Assembly: GCA_023258825.1 (NCBI GenBank)
Contig: JALQWE010000234.1
Coordinates: 1 to 6,214 of the forward strand
From: Planctomycetaceae bacterium
Lineage (GTDB): Bacteria; Planctomycetota; Planctomycetia; Planctomycetales; Planctomycetaceae
Direction: 5' to 3'
Length of the DNA: 6,214 nucleotides
Shown here: positions 6,105 to 6,214 of the stretch, piece by piece
Numbering within the stretch: position 1 is the first letter of the stretch
How the letters are laid out: each line of letters begins with the position of its first letter
The notes under the pieces: model-generated
Database searches by the model: none
What the model saw: only the letters and a program-made list of their open reading frames with translations
Told to the model about the DNA's origin: nothing
Program-made: the position numbers and the translations under genes

Positions 6105-6152
6105 TGATCCGTCGGCCTCGCTGGTGGGCTTTCGGGGGAAAAGGTCGTGCTG

Positions 6153-6178
6153 AAAATCGGGCCTGCATCACAGGGCCC
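6153..6178 (-). terminator. Weak terminator-like hairpin
   Basis: On the minus strand a GC-rich stem (GGGCC with GGCCC, plus a TG/CA step and one bulged base, loop of five) is followed by four T after a short GA. It could terminate a minus-strand gene lying beyond the right edge. The stem is short and interrupted and the T run is short. On the plus strand it is followed by A residues, not T. Confidence 0.25.
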
Positions 6179-6196
6179 CAAAAAAGGATAAAGGCC

Positions 6197-6214
6197 TGTC
6201 GCGGAGTGCCGACA
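6197..6214 (+). other. Edge hairpin with CGGAG-containing loop
   Basis: TGTCG and CGACA form a 5-base-pair stem around CGGAGTGC, cut by the window edge. The loop shares CGGAG with the palindromic repeat, although the stem sequence differs. It may belong to the same broad class of intergenic hairpins. Flanking bases beyond the window could extend the stem. Confidence 0.25.

Larger units (their letters stand above)
5835..6214. other. Non-coding structured region, right edge
   Basis: No gene is convincing in this stretch. It holds the leader of the minus-strand MOSC gene, an inverted half copy and a full copy of the palindromic repeat, and several hairpins. Minus-strand frames through it encode fragments of the repeat (for example RVSLRRNVRSELHF), a typical artefact of translating such an element. 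One minus-strand frame contains a His-rich motif like that of metallo-beta-lactamases, described in the findings and not called as a gene. Confidence 0.55.

Noticed and set aside
5900..6181. Minus-strand 93-codon frame as a small protein gene
   Set aside because: Half of it is translation of the palindromic repeat. Only the short His motif resembles a known family, so it is kept as a finding and not a gene.

Overview
The window looks like chromosomal DNA from a planctomycete (phylum Planctomycetota, probably Planctomycetia). This is inferred from protein style, not from a marker gene. The signs are: moderately GC-rich DNA with long spacers and few strong Shine-Dalgarno sites; a lipoprotein with a DUF11 domain beside two secreted proteins of a type I associate with planctomycetes; and a short palindromic repeat with a TCGGAG loop at both ends of the window. 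No rRNA, tRNA, CRISPR array, insertion sequence or phage gene was seen.

Layout, left to right. 1-194 is non-coding and carries the first copy of the palindromic repeat. 195-1310 (minus) encodes a secreted LolA-like protein. 1311-1657 is a divergent intergenic region. Three plus-strand genes for exported proteins follow: 1658-2812 (probable lipoprotein), 2948-3703 (Sec-secreted protein) and 3832-5232 (lipoprotein with a C-terminal DUF11 domain). A strong stem-loop lies between the first and second of these. A bulged hairpin at 5305-5340 sits where this group converges with the minus-strand MOSC-domain gene at 5328-5834. 5835-6214 is non-coding and structured, with a second repeat copy, an inverted half copy and further hairpins.

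Four of the five genes encode exported proteins. The 1658-2812 and 2948-3703 products share an uncharacterised domain of about 110-150 residues and appear to be diverged paralogues. With the DUF11 lipoprotein they plausibly form a cell-envelope or surface-structure module. The LolA-like protein, transcribed divergently, may act in the same compartment. The MOSC protein appears unrelated. No known catalytic system is visible in the three-gene group. The most interesting content is this envelope module and the dispersed palindromic repeat.
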